From contig CAKUCW010000003.1 in NCBI GenBank assembly GCA_934643825.1, forward strand, positions 1-64,000: a DNA stretch of 64,000 nt, in the 5' to 3' direction. Source of the DNA: an uncultured Clostridia bacterium (GTDB lineage: Bacteria > Bacillota > Clostridia > Christensenellales > Aristaeellaceae). Shown here piece by piece: positions 1 to 7,780 of this stretch; position 1 is the first letter of the stretch, and every line of letters starts with the position of its first letter. Under the pieces are notes generated by a model. That model was not told the DNA's origin, searched no databases, and saw nothing but the letters and a program-made list of their open reading frames with translations. The translations under genes were made by a program, and so were the position numbers.

Positions 1-125
1 TCCCGCACAGCGGGCGCGTGGCTCCAATCCCCCGAATCCCTAAGCCCCAGCGGAGCGCGTTCCCCCCGCCTGCAAAGCAGGCGCGTAACCCCCTACCCCG
101 CTTGGGGATTTCATCCCCAAACCGC
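1..125. repeat. Palindromic intergenic repeat (family A), left window edge
   Basis: This gene-free stretch is built of short GC-rich palindromes: CCCGCACAGCGGG, CCTGCAAAGCAGG and TTGGGGATTTCATCCCCAA. The last is very like GGGGGATGAAATCCCCC at 18,330. It is the first of a dispersed family seen again near 3.7, 7.2, 18.3, 35.9, 48.4, 56.4 and 62.8 kb. As at 3.7 and 18.3 kb, it is followed directly by a terminator-like hairpin. No coding potential is visible in the first 267 bases. Confidence 0.6.
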
Positions 126-128
126 ATA

Positions 129-172
129 CAAAAGGGACTTGCCGAGTTTTGACACTGAGTAAGTCCCTTTTC
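129..172 (-). terminator. Terminator-like hairpin downstream of psuG (bidirectional)
   Basis: The stem AAAGGGACTT pairs with AAGTCCCTTT and has A/T runs on both sides, so it could terminate transcripts in either direction. It would serve psuG, which ends about 95 bases away on the minus strand. The loop carries CTTGCCGAGTTTTGA, a block shared with the hairpin at 18,459. Confidence 0.6.
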
Positions 173-267
173 ATATACAGTTGTTTTTCGGCTATCGTTA
201 AGCGATAACATCATCAAGGGGCATAGAAATTCCGTCCCCTTATGAGGCTTGGGTCAACGCCCCATCT

Positions 268-1194
268 TTACGCCTTCGCCAGCTCAACCGCAATCTGCGC
301 CGCCGCACGAGCGTTATTGAACGCCAGCTGAATGTTGGTCTTCAGGCTGTCGCCGCCGGTCAGCTCCACAATGTGCGCCAGCAGGAACGGCGTGATGTTC
401 TTGCCCTTAACGCCGGCTTCATCCGCCATCGCCATCGCCTTATCGATGACCGCGCTCATCTCGTCAAAGTCCATCGCGTACTCTTCCGGAACCGGATTGC
501 CGATGAGCATGCCGCCCTGCAGACCCATGCCCCACTTCGCCTTGGCAATCGCCGCAACGTCCGCCGGAGTCTTGGCGTTGCAGTCAACGCCGAAACCGCT
601 CTTGCGGCAGTAGAATGCCGGGAAATCATCCGTGTTCAAGCCCAGCACCGGAACGCCCATCGTCTCCAGATATTCAAGCGTGCGCCCGATATCCAGAATC
701 ATCTTCGCGCCCGCGCAGACGACCGCAACCGGCGTATGCGCCAGCTCCTGCAAATCCGCGCTGACGTCCATGGTCACTTCGCCGTGACGATGCACGCCGC
801 CGATGCCGCCGGTCGCAAAGACGTGGATGCCCGCCATGTTCGCCAGAATCATCGTGGTCGCAACGGTCGTCGCGCCGGTCAGCTTCTGCGCAACAACGAT
901 CGGCAGATCGCGGCGGCTGACCTTCAGCACGCCCTTCGCTTCGCACATGCGAACCAGTTCCGCCTCGGTCAGACCGCACTTGAGGCGTCCGTCGATAATC
1001 GCCATCGTCGCCGGAATCGCGCCCTGCTCGCGGATAATCTTCTCCACCTCGCGTGCAAAGCTCAGGTTCTCCGGATAAGGCATGCCGTGGCTGAGAATCG
1101 TGCTTTCCAGCGCGACGACCGGCTTGCCGGTGCGAACGGCTTCCTCGATTTCGGGGGTGATGTCCATGTACGCCTTCAGATCAAAATTGCTCAT
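268..1194 (-). CDS. psuG: Pseudouridine-5'-phosphate glycosidase
   Basis: PsuG splits (reversibly) the C-C glycosidic bond of pseudouridine 5'-phosphate, giving uracil and ribose 5-phosphate, in the cytosol. The 308-residue protein is full length for the family. The N-terminal ALESTILSHGMPYP block, the DLPIVVAQKLTGATTVATTM segment, the glycine-rich FATGGIGGVHRHGEVTMD block and the CAGAKMILDIGRTLEYLET block are all family hallmarks. It follows the kinase gene psuK with a 4-nt ATGA overlap, so the two are translationally coupled and form a complete pseudouridine degradation module. The uracil produced fits with the divergent uracil/xanthine permease at 2,344. The assignment is firm. Confidence 0.95.
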   Translation of the reverse strand: MSNFDLKAYMDITPEIEEAVRTGKPVVALESTILSHGMPYPENLSFAREVEKIIREQGAIPATMAIIDGRLKCGLTEAELVRMCEAKGVLKVSRRDLPIVVAQKLTGATTVATTMILANMAGIHVFATGGIGGVHRHGEVTMDVSADLQELAHTPVAVVCAGAKMILDIGRTLEYLETMGVPVLGLNTDDFPAFYCRKSGFGVDCNAKTPADVAAIAKAKWGMGLQGGMLIGNPVPEEYAMDFDEMSAVIDKAMAMADEAGVKGKNITPFLLAHIVELTGGDSLKTNIQLAFNNARAAAQIAVELAKA

Positions 1195-2114
1195 TTGATA
1201 TACTCCTTTACCATATTCTCAATCGCCGCGGGACTCATCTCGCGGCTGATGGTGTCGCTTGAAGAAATGGCGACCATGCCCGCGCCCATGCCGAAGGCAA
1301 GCGTGTCCTCCGCAGAATAGCCGTGCCGGGTCGCGTAGATGATGCCCGCCAGAGACGCGTCGCCCGCGCCGGTCGCGTTCACCATGCCGTCAAAGGCGCG
1401 GCTAACGCCCCAGATGGCGCCCTCGGGTCCCTTGTAGAACATGCCGTCCTTGCCGAGGGACACGAACACGCGGCGCACGCCCTTGCCCCGCACGATATCG
1501 CACGCCATCTCGACGTTTTCCGGCGTATCCACCGGGCAGTCGCTCAGGATTTCCAGCTCCATGCGGTTGGGCTTGATCGTGTCGAAGCATCCGATATACG
1601 GGCGAAGCTCCCTCGCCCATGCCGTGGAAACCGGATCGAGGTACAGCGGTCTGTCGCAGACCTGTGACAGGCGCTCGATGGTTTTAGCGGAAAGATTGCC
1701 GTCGCAGACCACCAGATCCGCGCCGCAGAGCATGTCGCGGGATTCGTCGATAATCTGCGGATTGAGCTGTTTGATGATGTGCATATCGCTCATCGCCAAC
1801 AGCATATCGCCGTCGCCATCCATGATGGAAATGTAGCTGGAAGAACGCTCGCCGGGCAGAACGCGCACGGCGCTCATGTCAATCCCCGCTTTAGAGCAGC
1901 CTTCGATGATACCGCGCCCCTGCACGTCGTCGCCCACAACGGTAATCAGTCGAACATCCTCACCCAGCCGGGCGAGATTTTCGCAGATATTCCGGCAGAC
2001 GCCGCCCAGGGACGTATGCAGCGAACCCGGATTGGAATCGCGCATGATGAGCTGTCTGTCGCTCCTGCCGTGGATATCCATATTGGCGCCGCCGATCCCG
2101 GCAATATAACCCAT
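1191..2114 (-). CDS. psuK: PfkB-family carbohydrate kinase, probable pseudouridine kinase
   Basis: This is a 307-residue ribokinase/PfkB-fold kinase. The N-terminal glycine-rich sheet (GIGGANMDIHGR), the sugar-binding SLGGVCRNICENLARLG block and the C-terminal NATGAGDASLAGI signature, which contains the catalytic Asp and the anion hole, are intact. PfkB kinases cannot be told apart reliably by motifs alone. The pseudouridine specificity is inferred from the 4-nt overlap with psuG, which uses the product pseudouridine 5'-phosphate. The start has a GGGAGG ribosome site about 9 bases upstream. A matching promoter lies at 2,180-2,208. Confidence 0.88.
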   Translation of the reverse strand: MGYIAGIGGANMDIHGRSDRQLIMRDSNPGSLHTSLGGVCRNICENLARLGEDVRLITVVGDDVQGRGIIEGCSKAGIDMSAVRVLPGERSSSYISIMDGDGDMLLAMSDMHIIKQLNPQIIDESRDMLCGADLVVCDGNLSAKTIERLSQVCDRPLYLDPVSTAWARELRPYIGCFDTIKPNRMELEILSDCPVDTPENVEMACDIVRGKGVRRVFVSLGKDGMFYKGPEGAIWGVSRAFDGMVNATGAGDASLAGIIYATRHGYSAEDTLAFGMGAGMVAISSSDTISREMSPAAIENMVKEYIK

Positions 2115-2179
2115 GTTCAGAAAAACCTCCCTGCTTCAAAAGAAAAGCAGTTTTGCCCGCTTTCTGTCTGTTCCTTCTT

Positions 2180-2208
2180 ATTCTATCGTTTTTTGCGCCA
2201 AAATGCAA
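2180..2208 (-). promoter_or_regulatory. Probable sigma-A promoter of psuKG
   Basis: On the minus strand TTGCAT and TAGAAT are separated by exactly 17 bases. The -10 lies about 66 bases upstream of the psuK start. Promoter and gene orientation agree, and the uraA promoter lies back to back with it. Confidence 0.55.
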
Positions 2209-2276
2209 GAAAAATTGCAGTGTGCTTCATTTCCCGAACATTCTTCATAATTATATTCTGATTTTTCGTGATTTTC

Positions 2277-2305
2277 TTGCTTTTCTGCTATCGTGTCGCT
2301 ATAAT
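2277..2305 (+). promoter_or_regulatory. Probable sigma-A promoter of the uracil/xanthine permease gene
   Basis: TTGCTT-N17-TATAAT, with the -10 about 38 bases upstream of the permease ATG. The -35 region lies about 70 bases from the psuKG promoter, so one regulator bound in between could control both directions. No riboswitch fold was recognised in the short leader. Confidence 0.6.
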
Positions 2306-2343
2306 ATAGAAGATTTGCGCGGCGGTCAGTCGCGCTGAACTTC

Positions 2344-3696
2344 ATGCACAAAGGAGTTTTCGCCATGCAGAACCAAGGTATCCGCGATGCCCGCAAGCTG
2401 GGCACGCCGAAGTTGCTGATTCTCGGACTTCAGCACATGTTCGCCATGTTTGGCGCGACGGTACTCGTTCCCGCGCTGACGGGTCTTTCCGTTTCCGCGA
2501 CGCTTCTCTTTGCCGGTTTGGGCACGCTGTTCTTCCATTTCATGACCAAGGGCAAGGTGCCTGCCTTCCTGGGCAGCTCGTTTGCTTACCTCGCCGGCTA
2601 TGCCGCCATCGCGCCCAACGGCGAAACGGCGCTGCTTCCGTACGCCTGCGTCGGCGTAGCCTGCTCGGGTCTGCTGTACCTGATTCTGTCTGCGCTGGTT
2701 CGCAGCTTCGGCGCGAACCGCGTCATGCGCTTCTTCCCGCCGGTCGTCACCGGTCCGATCATCATCTGCATCGGCATGACGCTGGCGAACTCCGCCATCA
2801 ACAACTGCACCGGAAGCTGGGATATCGCGCTGGTCGCCATCCTGACGGTTGTCATTTTCAACATCTGGGGCAAGGGCATGCTGCGCATCATCCCGATCCT
2901 GCTGGGCGTGCTGATTTCTTACGCTTATGCCGCAGTGACCGGCCGTGTGGATTTCTCCGGCGTCGCGCAGGCTGCCTGGATCGGTCTCCCGGTCAAGTAT
3001 GAGAACACCGTGTTCTCCCTGATCGGCAACTGCGACGTCAACCTGCTGGTGACCGCGATCATCGCCATCATGCCGATCGCGTTCGCAACGATGATCGAGC
3101 ATATCGGCGATATCTGCGCCATCTCCTCCACGGTCGGCGAAAACTTCATCGCTGATCCGGGTCTGCATCGCACGCTGCTGGGCGACGGTCTTGCCACGTC
3201 GATCGCTTCCCTGTTCGGTGCGCCTGCCAACACGACCTACGGCGAAAACACCGGCGTTCTCGCGCTGACCCGCGTCTATGATCCGCTGGTCATCCGTCTG
3301 GCGGCGATTTACGCCATCATCGCTTCCTTCTGCCCGAAGTTCGCGGCGCTCGTTTCCGCGATGCCGACCGGCACCATCGGCGGCGTTTCCCTGATTCTCT
3401 ACGGCATGATCTCCGCCATCGGCGTGCGCAATCTGGTCGAGAATCAGGTCGATCTCTCCAAGAGCCGCAACGTCATCGTTGTCTCTCTCATCATCTCCCT
3501 CGCGCTGGGCATCACCTTCTCCAGCGCCAGCGCGATCACCTTCCATGTCGGTGAGTTCACGCTGAACTTCTCCGGTCTGGCTGTCGCCGCGTTCATCGGC
3601 ATCGTGGTCAACGCCATCCTGCCGGGCAAGGATTACAGCTTCCAGAACGATTACGACAACGGCAAGACGATGGAAGACAACGGCAAGATCATCTAA
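2344..3696 (+). CDS. Uracil/xanthine permease (NCS2 family, UraA-like)
   Basis: This 450-residue integral membrane protein belongs to the nucleobase-cation symporter-2 family and should import uracil (or another nucleobase) with protons. The N-terminal QHMFAMFGATVLVP motif, the FPPVVTGPIIICIGMTLA segment, the AFATMIEHIGDI helix with its conserved Glu, and TYGENTGVLALTRVY are characteristic of the family. A run of about a dozen or more hydrophobic helices fills the length. The ribosome site AAAGGAG lies upstream of the start; MQNQGIRDARKLG (an internal ATG at 2,386) is a possible alternative start. Its neighbour psuG releases uracil, so a pyrimidine role is likelier than xanthine, but substrate cannot be fixed from sequence. 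Confidence 0.9.
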   Translation: MHKGVFAMQNQGIRDARKLGTPKLLILGLQHMFAMFGATVLVPALTGLSVSATLLFAGLGTLFFHFMTKGKVPAFLGSSFAYLAGYAAIAPNGETALLPYACVGVACSGLLYLILSALVRSFGANRVMRFFPPVVTGPIIICIGMTLANSAINNCTGSWDIALVAILTVVIFNIWGKGMLRIIPILLGVLISYAYAAVTGRVDFSGVAQAAWIGLPVKYENTVFSLIGNCDVNLLVTAIIAIMPIAFATMIEHIGDICAISSTVGENFIADPGLHRTLLGDGLATSIASLFGAPANTTYGENTGVLALTRVYDPLVIRLAAIYAIIASFCPKFAALVSAMPTGTIGGVSLILYGMISAIGVRNLVENQVDLSKSRNVIVVSLIISLALGITFSSASAITFHVGEFTLNFSGLAVAAFIGIVVNAILPGKDYSFQNDYDNGKTMEDNGKII

Positions 3697-3699
3697 GCT

Positions 3700-3775
3700 T
3701 ACGCTTGGGGCTTCGCCCCGCAAGGGAACTTTGTTCCCTTGACCCTTGCCGCGCCATCGCTTGCGATAGCTAAAA
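3700..3775. repeat. Family A palindromic repeat downstream of the permease gene
   Basis: It contains TTGGGGCTTCGCCCC, CAAGGGAACTTTGTTCCCTTG and ATCGCTTGCGAT. These are the same modules, in shuffled order, as the repeats at 7.2 and 35.9 kb. It is joined, after a short spacer, to the hairpin at 3,791, the same arrangement as at 1-172 and 18,298-18,507. Confidence 0.7.
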
Positions 3776-3790
3776 GTTGATACCCTATAC

Positions 3791-3840
3791 AAGAATGACT
3801 TGCTGAATCACATCGTTCAGCGAGTCATTCTTCTTTTATT
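3791..3840 (+). terminator. Rho-independent terminator after the permease gene
   Basis: A long stem begins GAATGACTTGCTGAA and is closed by TTCAGCGAGTCATTC, followed by TTCTTTTATT. It shares the ACTTGCYGA core with the hairpins at 129 and 18,459. Confidence 0.8.
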
Positions 3841-3926
3841 CTCCCCGATTGCAAGGCAATCAGACGTGGGAATCCAAGAGTCTCTGGTTCGTGGCGGGTT
3901 TTGAGCAAACCCCAATCGTCCCCCAA

Positions 3927-3955
3927 TTGACACATTCCTTCCCGATGCGTATAAT
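3927..3955 (+). promoter_or_regulatory. Consensus sigma-A promoter for the HAD pair
   Basis: TTGACA-N17-TATAAT matches the vegetative consensus exactly. The -10 is about 50 bases upstream of the ATG at 4,007, which is preceded by AAGGAGG. Confidence 0.8.
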
Positions 3956-4006
3956 AGAAGATGACTTTATATGCACTTTTACTCGCCACGACAAGGAGGA
4001 AACCCT

Positions 4007-4861
4007 ATGGAAAAACGCCCCATTCTGGCGATCATGTATGATTTTGACCACACGCTGTCCCCGCGGGATATGCAGGAATATGGCTTCATTCCCGATCTGG
4101 GCATGGAGCCGGATGTCTTTTGGAACAAATGCGTCGCCGCGATGAAAAAGAACCAGATGGATCAGATTCTCGCGTATATGTATATGATGATTGAAGAAGC
4201 GAAGGGCAAGCTCATCGTCAATCGTCAGATGCTTCGCGATTTGGGCAAGGACGTTCAGCTGTTTGACGGCGTTTCGACGTGGTTTTCCCGCGTCAACGCC
4301 TACGCGGAAAGCCGCGGGCTGACACCGGAGCATTATATCATCTCCTCCGGCTTGAAGGAGATCATCGAGGGCACGCCCATCGCCTCCGAGTTTAAGGAAA
4401 TTTACGCTGCTTCCTTCTGCTATGACGAATACGGCGTCGCCTGCTGGCCTGCCATGGCGGTCAACTATACCAGTAAAACGCAGTTCCTTTTCCGCATCAA
4501 CAAGGGCGTGCTGGATGTCACCGAGCATCGCGCACTCAACGAGTTCATGCCCGAGGAAAAGCGGCGCGTTCCGTTCTCCAACATGATTTATATCGGCGAC
4601 GGTCTGACCGATGTGCCGAGCATGAAGCTGACCAAGCTCAACGGCGGTCATTCCATCGCCGTCTGGCAGGATGACAGCCGCGTCAGCGACGAAATGCTGC
4701 TGGAAGGCCGTGTGGACTTCACCTCCACCGCCGATTACAGCGCAGGCAGCGAAATGGAAACGATCGTCTTCTCCATCATCGACCAGATTGCCGCGTCGGC
4801 GAAGACCGCAAAGATGCACGTTGAAGCATGCGACCGTGCGCACAGAGCGCAGGAGACATAA
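4007..4861 (+). CDS. HAD-family phosphatase-like hydrolase
   Basis: This is a 284-residue cytosolic haloacid-dehalogenase-superfamily protein. Motif I is YDFDHTLSP near residue 10, with the nucleophile and acid/base aspartates. Motif II is ISSGLKEII near residue 120, and motif IV is YIGDGLTDVPSM near residue 205. The long insertion between motifs I and II resembles phosphoserine-phosphatase-type caps, but substrate cannot be assigned. The start was moved to 4,007 because AAGGAGG lies 8 bases upstream there; a TTG 12 codons earlier has no ribosome site. The gene is followed 4 bases later by a second HAD gene, so the two form an operon driven by the promoter at 3,927. Confidence 0.85.
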   Translation: MEKRPILAIMYDFDHTLSPRDMQEYGFIPDLGMEPDVFWNKCVAAMKKNQMDQILAYMYMMIEEAKGKLIVNRQMLRDLGKDVQLFDGVSTWFSRVNAYAESRGLTPEHYIISSGLKEIIEGTPIASEFKEIYAASFCYDEYGVACWPAMAVNYTSKTQFLFRINKGVLDVTEHRALNEFMPEEKRRVPFSNMIYIGDGLTDVPSMKLTKLNGGHSIAVWQDDSRVSDEMLLEGRVDFTSTADYSAGSEMETIVFSIIDQIAASAKTAKMHVEACDRAHRAQET

Positions 4862-4865
4862 ACAA

Positions 4866-5678
4866 ATGAAGAAAAAACTGCTCGTGCTGGATATCGACGG
4901 CACGTTAACCAACACCCGCAAGGAAATCACGCAGAAAACCCGCGATGCGATTTTGAAAATCGAGTCCATGGGGCATTATGTCGCGCTGGCTTCCGGCAGA
5001 CCGACCGGCGGACTGCGCATGTTTCTGGATGAGCTGGATTTCCCCAAATACGGCAATTACACCATCAGCTACAACGGCGCGTGCGTTTCCAACGCGCAGA
5101 CCGGCGAGGTTGTCTATAAGAATGTTCTGCCGGACTATGTCGCGCCGTGGATGCTCGATTATGCCCGTGAACATGATCTGGGCATGTGTACCTATGACGG
5201 GCTTGATTTTCTCTGCCCCACGCGGATGGATCGTTATCTGGAGCGCGAAGAGAAAATCAACCACTTCAACGAGGTTCTGATCGATAATCTCGATGCCTAT
5301 CGAAACACCGACCTGTTCAAGGTGCTGCTGACCGCGCCGCCGACGCGTGCGGAGGAGCACCAAAAGCGCCTTGCCCGCCGCTTTATCGGCAGGCTGAGCA
5401 TCTATCGGAGCGAACCGTTCTTCATCGAGGTCATGGCTCGCGGCGTGGACAAGGGCGCAGCCATTGCCGGACTGATCGAGCGGCTCGGGCTGGAGCGCGA
5501 GGACGTCATCGCCTGCGGCGACGGTCTGAATGACCTGTCGATGATCCGCTATGCCGGACTGGGTGTCGCCATGGCGAACGCCCAGTCGGAGGTCAGGGAA
5601 GCGGCGGACGTTGTCACCCTCAGCAACGATGAAGACGGCGTCGCCGAGGTCATCGAGCAATACATCCTGAACGCCTGA
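4866..5678 (+). CDS. Cof-type HAD phosphatase
   Basis: This 270-residue protein is of the Cof/YidA-like subfamily of sugar-phosphate and flavin-phosphate phosphatases. It shows LDIDGTLTNTRKEI (motif I, residues 7-20), ASGRPTGG (motif II) and the Cof signature KGAAIAGLIERLG followed by VIACGDGLNDLSMI (motifs III and IV). The start at 4,866 is chosen for its AGGAGA ribosome site and because the DxD motif then sits at the normal N-terminal position; a much longer reading frame upstream is an overlap with the previous gene. The 3' end overlaps the convergent flippase gene by 29 bases. Substrate is unknown. Confidence 0.88.
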   Translation: MKKKLLVLDIDGTLTNTRKEITQKTRDAILKIESMGHYVALASGRPTGGLRMFLDELDFPKYGNYTISYNGACVSNAQTGEVVYKNVLPDYVAPWMLDYAREHDLGMCTYDGLDFLCPTRMDRYLEREEKINHFNEVLIDNLDAYRNTDLFKVLLTAPPTRAEEHQKRLARRFIGRLSIYRSEPFFIEVMARGVDKGAAIAGLIERLGLEREDVIACGDGLNDLSMIRYAGLGVAMANAQSEVREAADVVTLSNDEDGVAEVIEQYILNA

Positions 5679-6930
5679 GTGCGCGAAGGCTGAAAAAGAG
5701 TGTGAGTCCCTGCGCCGCCGCCAGCGAAACCACCGCGCCCCAGAGCGCGATTTTCGGAATCAGGCAGTAAACCGCCGTCACGCCCGTCAGGCTGGCAGCA
5801 AGGGATATCTTGAGCGACGTTTTCTGCAATCCGAGCGCATTCATCATGCCGCCGCAGACGTGGTTCATCGCCATCACCGGCACAAGCGGACAGGCGGCAC
5901 GCAGCAGCGGCAAAAGCGCCGCCTGCTTATAAAACACATGGGCAATCAGCGGCGCAAAAATGAATACGCCCGCCATCGCGCCGCCCCCGACCAGCAGCGT
6001 CGCCGCGAGCATGCGTCTGGACAGACAGGCAAGGGGCTTGCCCTCCGCCTGCATGCGCGTCAACTCCGGCGACGCCGCCATGCTCAGGCTGCACACGATA
6101 AACGACGGAAGCATCAGCACCGGCTTGAGCATGCCGTGAAATATGCCGAGGCTTGCCATCGCCTGTTCCGCCGAAAAGCCGAAGAGCCGAAGCCGCGCCG
6201 GGATGAGCGACGCATTCACCGTCTGCATCAGCGCGGAAACAAGCCGCATGCCCGTCAGCGGCAGGGCGAGCGCAAGCAGCTCTTTGAAAATGGGCTTTCG
6301 CTCTCCCTCTCCCCGCCCGAGCAATGCCCGCAGGCAAAGGCTCAAAATCAGCAGAAAGCCCGCCGTTTCTCCGGCAAGAGCCGCCGCGGCGGGAATCGCG
6401 GCAACCAGCGTCAGCGGCATGCCGCGTAAGCCATAGACCAGCCGGACGCAGAGCAGCACCCGAACCACCTGCTCAAGCAGCTCCCCGACGGCGGGCGCAA
6501 TCGGCTTTCCGACGCCATAGGCATAGCCGTTCAGCACGCAGGACATGCCGAGGATTGGGATGCACGGCAGATACAGCAGCAGCGACGGCATCGTCCGAAT
6601 ATCGCCCAGCCATGCGCAAAGCGCTTCTCTCCCCAGAAAAGCAAGCAGTGCAACCCCCAGACTGACAGCCAGCGAAAGCGCCGCCGCGCACCGCAGGGTG
6701 CGCACGCGCCTGCCCTCGCTCTCCTTCGCGCTCATGCGGGTGACAGCCATCGGCAGACCGGAAACGACAGGCGTAATGAGCAGCATCTGTGCGCTCTGCG
6801 CCAGTTCGCAAATCCCCATCGCCTGTGCGCCCAGCTCACGCGAAAGCCAGATCCGAAGCAGAAAGCCCAGCGACCGCACGACAAAATGCGAACAGCTGAG
6901 GAATACCGTCTTTTTGACCAGCGAACGCAC
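5650..6930 (-). CDS. MATE/MOP-superfamily flippase, SpoVB/MurJ-like
   Basis: This 426-residue polytopic membrane protein begins with KKTVFLSCSHFVVRSLGFLL and GAQAMGICELAQS, the pattern of the polysaccharide-flippase and stage V sporulation protein B group. About 12 hydrophobic helices are visible. Members flip lipid-linked cell-wall or polysaccharide precursors, and SpoVB is needed for spore cortex in Bacillus. Which role applies here is not clear, since no polysaccharide cluster surrounds it. Its start codon is GTG, with a weak GGGTGATG ribosome site. Its last 29 coding bases overlap the end of the convergent HAD gene, leaving no room for a separate terminator. Confidence 0.8.
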   Translation of the reverse strand: MRSLVKKTVFLSCSHFVVRSLGFLLRIWLSRELGAQAMGICELAQSAQMLLITPVVSGLPMAVTRMSAKESEGRRVRTLRCAAALSLAVSLGVALLAFLGREALCAWLGDIRTMPSLLLYLPCIPILGMSCVLNGYAYGVGKPIAPAVGELLEQVVRVLLCVRLVYGLRGMPLTLVAAIPAAAALAGETAGFLLILSLCLRALLGRGEGERKPIFKELLALALPLTGMRLVSALMQTVNASLIPARLRLFGFSAEQAMASLGIFHGMLKPVLMLPSFIVCSLSMAASPELTRMQAEGKPLACLSRRMLAATLLVGGGAMAGVFIFAPLIAHVFYKQAALLPLLRAACPLVPVMAMNHVCGGMMNALGLQKTSLKISLAASLTGVTAVYCLIPKIALWGAVVSLAAAQGLTLFFSLRALRRSGCIAR

Positions 6931-6984
6931 GTTTTCATCACCCGTGGAAGGTATGCGCTCAGCGAATGGATTAGACCGGGGGAC

Positions 6985-7290
6985 GAGGAGGGTAGGCGAA
7001 GGTTACGTCGGGTTGCCACCCGAACCCGCCTGAGGGATTTATCCGGGAAACTCGCATAGTCGCGCACGCGCTCCTTGCGATTTCCGATTTCCATCACGCT
7101 GAATCCCACACAGTGGGCGCGTGATTCCAATCCCCTCAGACTCCCTTCTTCCGCTTCGCGGCAGTTTCAATATATTTATCCTCAGCTGTCGCTTTGCGAC
7201 AGCGCAGCAAGGGTCAAGGGAACTTCGTTCCCTTGTGGGGTTTGGGGCAAAGCCCCAAGCGTCTTCCCAATCGTTCTCCCCTCTTCCCCC
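6985..7290. repeat. Family A repeat block between the flippase and dCMP deaminase genes
   Basis: About 380 bases here (6,931-7,313) hold no convincing gene. The core at about 7,150-7,275 has CTTCGCGGCAG, CTGTCGCTTTGCGACAG, GGGAACTTCGTTCCC and TTGGGGCAAAGCCCCAA, in the same order and orientation as the block at 35.85-35.96 kb, so the two are true homologues. The upstream half is pyrimidine/purine-biased sequence without recognisable features. Confidence 0.7.
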
Positions 7291-7313
7291 CATCGTCTTA
7301 AAAAGGAGTTATC

Positions 7314-7766
7314 ATGTTCGATAAATGGGATCATCGTTTTATGGAAATGGCGCAGCTTGTTTCCACTTGGGCAAGCTGCTATCAGCAGGAACGCAAGGTC
7401 GGCGCGGTCATCGTCAAGGATAAGCGCGTCATGACCACCGGCTATAACGGGGCGCCGTCCGGCGTGAAGACCTGCGTGGAGCGCGGTGAGTGCCTGCGCA
7501 AAAAGCTGGGCATTCCCTCCGGCACGCGCCATGAGATGTGCTATGCCGTCCACGCCGAGCAGAACGCCATCATTCAGGCGGCGAAGCTCGGCGTCAACAT
7601 CGACGGCTCGACGCTCTACTGCACCCATCAGCCCTGCATCCTCTGCGCCAAGATGATCGTCAACGCCGGCATCGTCCGCGTCGTCTATCACAGCGGCTAT
7701 CCGGACGACTTCGCTTTGGATATCTTTGAAGAAGCGGGCGTCAAGGTCGAATGCTACACCGAGTAA
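7314..7766 (+). CDS. dCMP deaminase (ComEB-like cytidine/deoxycytidylate deaminase family)
   Basis: This 150-residue zinc enzyme should convert dCMP to dUMP for dTMP synthesis. The zinc and catalytic motifs are complete: HAEQNAI near residue 78 (His ligand, catalytic Glu) and PCILCAKM near residue 105 (two Cys ligands). The N-terminal SxxSxxxxxxVGAVIVKDKRVMTTGYNG-type sheet with GYNGAPSG is typical of ComEB/dCMP deaminases. The ribosome site AAGGAG precedes the ATG. rsmI follows 14 bases downstream, suggesting co-transcription. The function is secure; dependence on dCTP/dTTP regulation is family knowledge only. Confidence 0.93.
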   Translation: MFDKWDHRFMEMAQLVSTWASCYQQERKVGAVIVKDKRVMTTGYNGAPSGVKTCVERGECLRKKLGIPSGTRHEMCYAVHAEQNAIIQAAKLGVNIDGSTLYCTHQPCILCAKMIVNAGIVRVVYHSGYPDDFALDIFEEAGVKVECYTE

Positions 7767-7780
7767 CAGGAGGAACGAAC

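Noticed and set aside
2326..3792. Long opposite-strand open frames over real genes (for example 2,326-3,792, 11,563-13,488, 13,430-15,676)
   Set aside because: GC-rich genes produce open antisense frames; their translations are Arg/His/Gly-rich without domains, and the sense genes are secure.
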